Source: Fibrobacterota bacterium (GTDB taxonomy: Bacteria > Fibrobacterota > Chitinivibrionia > Chitinivibrionales > FEN-1185). From it: a stretch of 29,119 nt of DNA. The position numbers and the translations under genes are program-made. The DNA is taken from NCBI GenBank assembly GCA_003165595.1, contig PLWQ01000020.1, positions 167,817 to 196,935 of the forward strand. The letters are read 5' to 3'. Below, piece by piece: positions 23,755 to 29,119 of this stretch. Position 1 is the stretch's first letter; each line of letters opens with the position of its first letter. Below the pieces are notes generated by a model. The model ran no database searches, was not told where the DNA came from, and saw only the letters and a list, made by a program, of their open reading frames with translations.

Positions 23755-24453
23755 ATGAAACGTCACGGTAAGAAATGGAAGGCCTCGCGGACCAAGATCG
23801 ACAAGACGAAGGAATATTCGCTTGCCGAAGCGGTCGAATTCCTCAAGGCCAACAAGACGGCAAAATTTGACGAAACCGTCGAAGTGGCGGTCAACCTCGG
23901 CATCGACCCCAAGAAGAGCGACCAGAACGTCCGCGGCGCGGTGGTGCTTCCGCACGGACTCGGCAAGACCGTTCGCATTCTCGCTTTTGCCCAGGGCGCC
24001 AAGGCCGAAGAGGCCAAGGAAGCCGGCGCCGACTACGTTGGTGCCGAAGACATGGCGGAGAAGATCACCGGCGGGTGGCTCGAATTCGACGCCTGCGTAG
24101 CAACACCCGACATGATGAAGGTCGTGGGCAAGCTCGGAAAAATACTCGGCACGCGCGGTCTCATGCCCAACCCGAAAGTGGGAACGGTAACCATGGACAT
24201 CGGCAAGGCAATCAAGGAGCTCAAGCGCGGAAAAGTGGAATTCCGTGCGGAGAAGGGCGGCATCGTGCACGCGCCGCTCGGCAAACTTTCCTTCGAAGCG
24301 CCCAAACTCACCGAGAACGTCAAGGTGTTTCTCGAAGCGCTGTCCAAGGCAAAACCGTCTTCGGCAAAGGGTCAGTTTCTCAAGAAAGTCGTCTTGACAA
24401 GTACCATGGGCCAGGGCGTCAAACTGACTACTGTCGCGGAAGCAAACGCATAA
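23755..24453 (+). CDS. rplA: 50S ribosomal protein L1
   Basis: The product has 232 residues, the usual uL1 length. It begins with [11 protein letters not shown] and contains [21 protein letters not shown] and [15 protein letters not shown], the most conserved L1 segments. L1 forms the mobile stalk at the E site and often represses its own operon. AGAGGAG lies 9 bases before the start. Confidence 0.97.
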   Translation: MKRHGKKWKASRTKIDKTKEYSLAEAVEFLKANKTAKFDETVEVAVNLGIDPKKSDQNVRGAVVLPHGLGKTVRILAFAQGAKAEEAKEAGADYVGAEDMAEKITGGWLEFDACVATPDMMKVVGKLGKILGTRGLMPNPKVGTVTMDIGKAIKELKRGKVEFRAEKGGIVHAPLGKLSFEAPKLTENVKVFLEALSKAKPSSAKGQFLKKVVLTSTMGQGVKLTTVAEANA

Positions 24454-24490
24454 CGCAGACGATACACAACAGAAAAAGGCACATACTCCA

Positions 24491-25045
24491 ATGTCCACGA
24501 AAACCGAACGAACCAATGCAATTGAAGTCCTGGAAAAGGAATTCAAGGACGCCAAGGGAATCTATCTCACCAACATCAACAGAATCGATGTCGAGAAGAT
24601 CACCAAGCTGCGCAATACGATCCGCAAGAAGGGCATGAAGTACATCGTCGTCAAGAACACGCTTGCCCGCATTGCGCTGGAACGGGTCGGAAAGAAAGAG
24701 CTCACGCCGTTTCTCAAGGGGCAAATCGGCGTGGTGGTTTCCCAGAACGAAAGCATGGCGCCTGCCAAAATCATCAAGGACTTCCAGAAAGAATACGGAA
24801 AAGACAACCTCAAGGATATTCTCGAAGTCAAGATCGCCTATGTCGACGGATCCACGTTCAGCGGACAAGACACCGCGCGGCTGGCCGACATTCCTCCGCG
24901 CGAGGTCCTGCTTTCCCAACTGCTCGGCGTGCTCCAGGCGCCCATGGCGAAATTCGCGGGGACTCTGAGCGGTGTGCTCACCACGTTTGCCTGCACCCTG
25001 GACGCGGTAAAAACCCAAAAAGAAAAGGAAACGCCGGCGGCATAG
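24491..25045 (+). CDS. rplJ: 50S ribosomal protein L10
   Basis: The product has 184 residues. It has the L10 layout: an N-terminal rRNA-binding domain with KGIYLTNINRIDVEKITKL and VVKNTLARIAL, and a C-terminal helix that carries L7/L12 dimers. The intergenic gap to rplA is only 37 bases, too short for the long L10-leader structure known from E. coli. The Shine-Dalgarno is weak (AAAGG). Confidence 0.96.
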   Translation: MSTKTERTNAIEVLEKEFKDAKGIYLTNINRIDVEKITKLRNTIRKKGMKYIVVKNTLARIALERVGKKELTPFLKGQIGVVVSQNESMAPAKIIKDFQKEYGKDNLKDILEVKIAYVDGSTFSGQDTARLADIPPREVLLSQLLGVLQAPMAKFAGTLSGVLTTFACTLDAVKTQKEKETPAA

Positions 25046-25136
25046 CGAGGGTATCGCGCCGACGGCGTGATCGGATCATAGAAAATATGGCAGTCGAAAT
25101 TTTCAACAATAACTTTCAAGATATGGAGGTACTCCT

Positions 25137-25523
25137 GTGGCGACTTTAACGAATGAGGAACTGGTAGAAGCAATCGGCAGCAAGACCGTGCTGGAATTGT
25201 GCGATCTCATCAAGGCCATCGAAGACAAGTTTGGCGTCAAGGCTGCGGCTCCAGTGGCTGCTGCTGCTGCACCTGCCGGTGGTGCGGCTGCTGCCGCCCC
25301 GGCCGAGGAACAAACGGAATTCTCCGTCATTCTTAAGGACGGCGGCGCCAAGAAGATCCAGGTAATCAAGGTTGTGCGGGCCGTAACGGGCCTGGGACTC
25401 AAGGAGGCCAAGGATCTGGTTGAAGGCGCTCCCAAGGCCGTCAAGGAAGGAATTCCCAAGGCAGAGGCCGAGAGCATCAAGAAACAGCTGGAAGAAAACG
25501 GCGGAGCCGTCGAGATCAAGTGA
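25137..25523 (+). CDS. rplL: 50S ribosomal protein L7/L12
   Basis: The product has 128 residues from a GTG start at 25137, preceded by GGAGGT at 25125-25130. The N-terminal dimerisation helix is followed by an Ala/Pro/Gly-rich hinge (about 38-58) and the factor-binding C-terminal domain with [20 protein letters not shown]. It forms the flexible stalk that recruits EF-Tu and EF-G. A hairpin lies downstream before rpoB. Confidence 0.97.
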   Translation: MATLTNEELVEAIGSKTVLELCDLIKAIEDKFGVKAAAPVAAAAAPAGGAAAAAPAEEQTEFSVILKDGGAKKIQVIKVVRAVTGLGLKEAKDLVEGAPKAVKEGIPKAEAESIKKQLEENGGAVEIK

Positions 25524-25595
25524 GCGTGCGCTCATTACCCAAGGAATCTTGTACCGGTTGTTTGCATCCTTAAAACGATCTATTCCTTTTGGCGT

Positions 25596-25629
25596 GAGCA
25601 CGAAATGCTCAGATGAGCGTTTCGTGCTC
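25596..25629 (+). promoter_or_regulatory. Long hairpin between rplL and rpoB
   Basis: GAGCACGAAATGCTC (25596-25610) pairs with GAGCGTTTCGTGCTC (25615-25629) around AGAT, giving 15 pairs with a single T-G wobble. No T-tract follows. It occupies the same place as the E. coli rplL-rpoB attenuator and RNase III site, so a role in partial termination or transcript cleavage is likely. Confidence 0.65.
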
Positions 25630-25724
25630 GCTATTGGAAAGTCGGATTGATTTCCCGCTTTGCCGACGTGTCAATCGGATGCGCGGACGGATGTTTTCAA
25701 CGCAATAACTGAGGGGACACCCGA

Positions 25725-28700
25725 ATGGTAGAACGTAGAACTTATTCCCGCATTCCAAACGTCATGGAATTGCCGGATCTTCTGGAAATACAGACCAAGT
25801 CGTACAGCAGTTTTCTACAGGCCGACGTGCCGCCGCGCCTGAGAAAAAAGCAGGGACTCAACGGCGTTTTCCAGAGTCTTTTTCCTGTCAACGACGTGAA
25901 GGGATATTATTCCCTCGAGTACGACGGGTTCAAGCTCGGAGTTCCCAAGTATACCATTAAAGAATGCAAAGAACGCGGCATGACCTTTGCCGCGCCGCTC
26001 AAGGTCGACATGTCGCTGCTCGTGTACGAGCAGGACGGCGAGGTGAAGAAGTTCGTCGAAAAGATAACCAACGAAGTGTATGTGGGCGAGATACCGCTCA
26101 TGACCGACCGCGGCACCTTCGTCATAAACGGCGCGGAGCGCGTCATCGTGAGCCAACTGCACCGCTCGCCCGGCATAACGTTTGACGAAGAGGAACAGCC
26201 CAACGGCGAAAAGATAATGACCGCGCGCATCATTCCGCAGCGCGGCTCCTGGGTCGAAATGATCCTCGACGCAGACGACGTGCTCACCATCAACATCGAC
26301 CGCCGCAAGAAAATGCCCGCCACCATCCTCTTGCGCGCGCTGGGCTACTCAACCGACGAGAAAATCCTTGGCCTGTTCCACGAGAGGGCGGCCATCGAGG
26401 TGAACGCCAAGAACAAGGCGTCCATTGTGGGCAATGTCAACGCGGTCACCATTTTCAACAAGGAAACCGGCGAGATCATCATCGACGCCAACGAGATCGT
26501 CACCGAGGAGAAATTCACCAACATCGTCGCCAACAAGATCGGCGAAGTACACATCCTCTCCGACGTGGCCAATCCCGAGAACATGATCATCCGCAACACC
26601 ATTGCGGTGGATCCAACCAAATCCGAGGAAGAGGCCCTCTTCTACATATACGCAACCATGCGGCCCGGCGATCCGCCGAACGTCGAAACCGCCCGCAACC
26701 TGGTCCAGCGGCTTTTCTTCGACGAGAAGCGCTACGACCTGGGGAACGTGGGCCGGTACAGGCTCAACACCAGGCTTAACCTCAAGAGCGAGGAAGGTCA
26801 GAACACCCTTACAAAAGACGATTTCGTCACCGCGTTCAAATATCTCATCGGCCTTGCGGGCAGCGAAGGGTTCGTCGACGATATCGACCACCTGGGCAAC
26901 CGCCGCGTGCGGAGCGTAGGCGAGCTTCTGTCGGCCCAATTCACGGTCGGGCTCACCAGAATGGTCCGCACCATCCGCGAGCGGCTCAGCCTGCGCGACA
27001 ACGAGAACATCACGCCGCAAGATCTCATCAACGCGCGCACGGTGTCAACCGTGGTGCAGGCGTTCTTCGGCTCATCGCAACTGTCGCAGTTCCTCGACCA
27101 GACCAACCCGCTGTCCGAACTCACGCACAAACGCCGCGTGAGCGCGCTGGGTCCCGGAGGACTCACCCGCGAACGCGCCGGGTTCGAGGTTCGCGACGTG
27201 CATCACACGCATTACGGCCGCCTGTGCCCCATCGAGACGCCCGAAGGTCCGAACATCGGCCTCATCGCATCGCTCTCGACATACGCACGAGTCAACGAAT
27301 TCGGCTTTATCGAGACGCCGTACCAGAAGATCGTGGACAGCCGGCTCACCGGCGAGATCGATTACCTCTCGGCCGACCAGGAGGACAACTACAAGATCGC
27401 GCAGGCCAACACGCCGTCCGGCGACAAGGGAAAGATCACGGAGGCATTGGTGTTCGCGCGCTACCGCGGCGATTTCGTGCTCCTGCCGCCCAAAGAAGTG
27501 TCGTATATGGACGTCTCTCCCATGCAGATGGTGAGCGTCGCGGCCGGGCTCATCCCGTTCCTGGAACACGACGACGCGAACCGGGCTCTCATGGGATCGA
27601 ACATGCAGCGCCAGGCCGTCCCGTTGTTCAACACCGAGGCGCCGCTCATCGGCACCGGGCTCGAATACCGCGCGGCTGTGGATTCCGGCTGTATGATTAT
27701 CGCGCGCAACCCGGGCGTCATCGAAAAGGTCGATGCAACCAAGATCGTTGTCCGCAAGGCCAAGACTGCGGCCGGCGACGACATTCTGGGGCTCACCGAG
27801 TTCGATACCTATGAGCTTGTCAAATACGAACGCTCCAACCAGGACACCTGCATCAATCAGAAGGTGTGCGTCAAGGCCGGCGACAAGGTGAAGGTCGGCG
27901 ATGTGCTTGCCGACGGACACGCCACCAGGGAAGGCGAGCTGGCGCTCGGCCGCAACGTGATGGTGGCCTTTATGCCGTGGCGCGGGTACAACTTCGAAGA
28001 CGCGATCATCATCTCCGAAAAGCTCGTTGCCGACGACATCTACACCTCGCTGCACATAGAAGTGTTCGAGACGGAAGTGCGCGACACCAAGCGCGGCCCG
28101 GAAGAGCTCACCCGCGAAATCCCCAACGTGAGCGAAGACGCTGTGAAGAACCTCGACGAAAACGGCGTGGTGCGCGTGGGAACCGAGGTTGAAGCCGGGG
28201 ACATTCTTGTCGGCAAGGTGACGCCCAAGGGCGAGACCGAACTGTCGCCCGAAGAGCGCCTCCTGCGCGCTATTTTCGGCGAAAAGGCCGGCGACGTGCG
28301 CGATTCGTCGCTCAAGGCGCCGCCCGGACTCAAGGGCATCGTGATGGACACGCGCATCTACTCGCGCAAGGAGCGCGACAAACGGTCCAAGAAGAAAGAC
28401 AAAAAAGTCATCGATGAGATGAAAATCTCAATAAGCAAGCAGATCGCCGAGATCGAAAAGGCGAGGGTCGAGAAACTCACCGCCATTCTGACCGATACGG
28501 TCACCAAGGCGATCACCAACGCCCATACGGGAGAATCGGTGGTGGCGGAGGGCAGGAAGTGGACCAAGGCGCTGCTGAGCAAAATGGAGTTTTCGAGCAT
28601 CGCATTCGCCAACGGTCTGTGCGCCGACGCGGCCAAGAACAAGAAGGCCGAAGAAGTGCTCTACCGCGCCAACGACCTTATCGCAAAGCTCGAAGACAAG

Positions 28701-29119
28701 CTCGACAAGGAAATCGACAAGATCGTGCGCGGCGACGAGCTCAAGCCGGGCGTTCTACAGCTTGTAAAGGTGTACATCGCCAAGAAGCGCAAGCTCTCGG
28801 TGGGCGACAAGATGGCGGGACGCCACGGAAACAAGGGCGTTATCTCCAAGATCGTTCCCGCGGAAGACCTGCCGTTTTTGCCCGACGGCACGCCCGTCGA
28901 TATTATTCTCAATCCGCTCGGCGTTCCGTCCCGAATGAACTTCGGCCAGATCCTCGAGACGCACATGGGCTGGGCGGCCGAGAAACTCGGACTGCGCATT
29001 TCCACGCCCGTGTTCGACGGCGCGACGGCCCAAGATGTCGACGAACTGCTCGCCAAGGCAAAGCTGCCCAAGTCCGGCAAGATCGAACTTCGCGACGGCC
29101 GCACCGGCGAGCCGTTCGA
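25725..29119 (+). CDS. rpoB: RNA polymerase beta subunit, partial (3' end outside window)
   Basis: About 1131 residues are present and the frame stays open to the window edge; roughly the last 100-250 residues are missing. GAGGGGA precedes the ATG. The rifampicin region reads SQLSQFLDQTNPLSELTHKRR, then SALGPGG, with Asp458, His468 and Ser473 equivalent to E. coli Asp516, His526 and Ser531, so no common resistance change is present. Later segments include GRNVMVAFMPWRGYNFEDAI, EKLVADDIYTS and KLSVGDKMAGRHGNKG. A lysine-rich, coiled segment around residues 885-1000 is the variable insertion near the flap. The subunit forms one half of the polymerase active-site cleft. Confidence 0.97.
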   Translation, partial: MVERRTYSRIPNVMELPDLLEIQTKSYSSFLQADVPPRLRKKQGLNGVFQSLFPVNDVKGYYSLEYDGFKLGVPKYTIKECKERGMTFAAPLKVDMSLLVYEQDGEVKKFVEKITNEVYVGEIPLMTDRGTFVINGAERVIVSQLHRSPGITFDEEEQPNGEKIMTARIIPQRGSWVEMILDADDVLTINIDRRKKMPATILLRALGYSTDEKILGLFHERAAIEVNAKNKASIVGNVNAVTIFNKETGEIIIDANEIVTEEKFTNIVANKIGEVHILSDVANPENMIIRNTIAVDPTKSEEEALFYIYATMRPGDPPNVETARNLVQRLFFDEKRYDLGNVGRYRLNTRLNLKSEEGQNTLTKDDFVTAFKYLIGLAGSEGFVDDIDHLGNRRVRSVGELLSAQFTVGLTRMVRTIRERLSLRDNENITPQDLINARTVSTVVQAFFGSSQLSQFLDQTNPLSELTHKRRVSALGPGGLTRERAGFEVRDVHHTHYGRLCPIETPEGPNIGLIASLSTYARVNEFGFIETPYQKIVDSRLTGEIDYLSADQEDNYKIAQANTPSGDKGKITEALVFARYRGDFVLLPPKEVSYMDVSPMQMVSVAAGLIPFLEHDDANRALMGSNMQRQAVPLFNTEAPLIGTGLEYRAAVDSGCMIIARNPGVIEKVDATKIVVRKAKTAAGDDILGLTEFDTYELVKYERSNQDTCINQKVCVKAGDKVKVGDVLADGHATREGELALGRNVMVAFMPWRGYNFEDAIIISEKLVADDIYTSLHIEVFETEVRDTKRGPEELTREIPNVSEDAVKNLDENGVVRVGTEVEAGDILVGKVTPKGETELSPEERLLRAIFGEKAGDVRDSSLKAPPGLKGIVMDTRIYSRKERDKRSKKKDKKVIDEMKISISKQIAEIEKARVEKLTAILTDTVTKAITNAHTGESVVAEGRKWTKALLSKMEFSSIAFANGLCADAAKNKKAEEVLYRANDLIAKLEDKLDKEIDKIVRGDELKPGVLQLVKVYIAKKRKLSVGDKMAGRHGNKGVISKIVPAEDLPFLPDGTPVDIILNPLGVPSRMNFGQILETHMGWAAEKLGLRISTPVFDGATAQDVDELLAKAKLPKSGKIELRDGRTGEPF

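Noticed and set aside
23233-24555. 440-codon minus-strand frame across rplK and rplA
   Set aside because: It is an antisense shadow of two highly conserved ribosomal protein genes caused by codon bias.
27060-27150. Possible rifampicin-resistance change in rpoB
   Set aside because: Equivalents of Asp516, His526, Arg529 and Ser531 are all retained; the Asn518-to-Thr difference is an ordinary variation between lineages.

Overview
The window (about 55% GC by eye) looks like a chromosomal segment from a Gram-negative bacterium of the FCB superphylum, perhaps Fibrobacterota-like. The main reason is that five exported proteins end in a type IX secretion-like C-terminal sorting domain, with a hydrophobic D-x-[AS]-G-[RK] strand and a final G-x-Y strand. 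Housekeeping genes carry bacterial Shine-Dalgarno sites. The phylum assignment is an inference and only moderately secure.

Layout. (1) 1-75: stacked hairpins resembling the right end of an IS200/IS605-type element. (2) 525-1986: a CRP/FNR-type palindrome ahead of a secreted protein with carboxypeptidase-regulatory-like repeats. (3) 2202-4013 (-): a GH13 amylase-family enzyme. (4) 4184-6551: an accessory patch holding a field of strong hairpins, an HNH-like protein, a tandem repeat, a gene remnant, and a compact minus-strand operon (DUF4160, DUF2442 and a 39-residue ORF). (5) 6589-16769: exported proteins, namely a beta-helix/FN3 protein, a lipase-like lipoprotein with a BACON-like domain, a GH99/GH71-like hydrolase, a GH141-like beta-helix hydrolase, and an esterase fused to an F-type lectin-like domain. 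The last three suggest breakdown of a complex, possibly fucose-containing, polysaccharide. (6) 17065-20290: purM, cysS and clpP, probably co-transcribed. (7) 20295-29119: a promoter followed by tRNA-Thr, Tyr, Gly, Thr, tuf, rpmG, tRNA-Trp, secE, nusG, rplK, rplA, rplJ, rplL and rpoB, which runs off the window. This order matches the classical E. coli thrU-tyrU-glyT-thrT-tufB ... rplKAJL-rpoB region.

How the genes work together. Region 7 is the translation and transcription core. tRNAs and EF-Tu share a transcript start; SecE and NusG precede the ribosomal stalk genes; a long hairpin between rplL and rpoB sits where E. coli has its attenuator and RNase III site. Region 5 appears to be an outer-surface or secreted glycan-degradation set routed through a common C-terminal sorting signal. 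Region 4 is the least explained part and holds the most unusual structures.

No complete new defence or mobile system can be claimed. The best candidates for a second look are the hairpin field at 4297-4802, the three-ORF DUF4160/DUF2442 operon whose first gene seems to have lost its start codon, the altered EF-Tu switch I, and the fucose-themed enzyme cluster.
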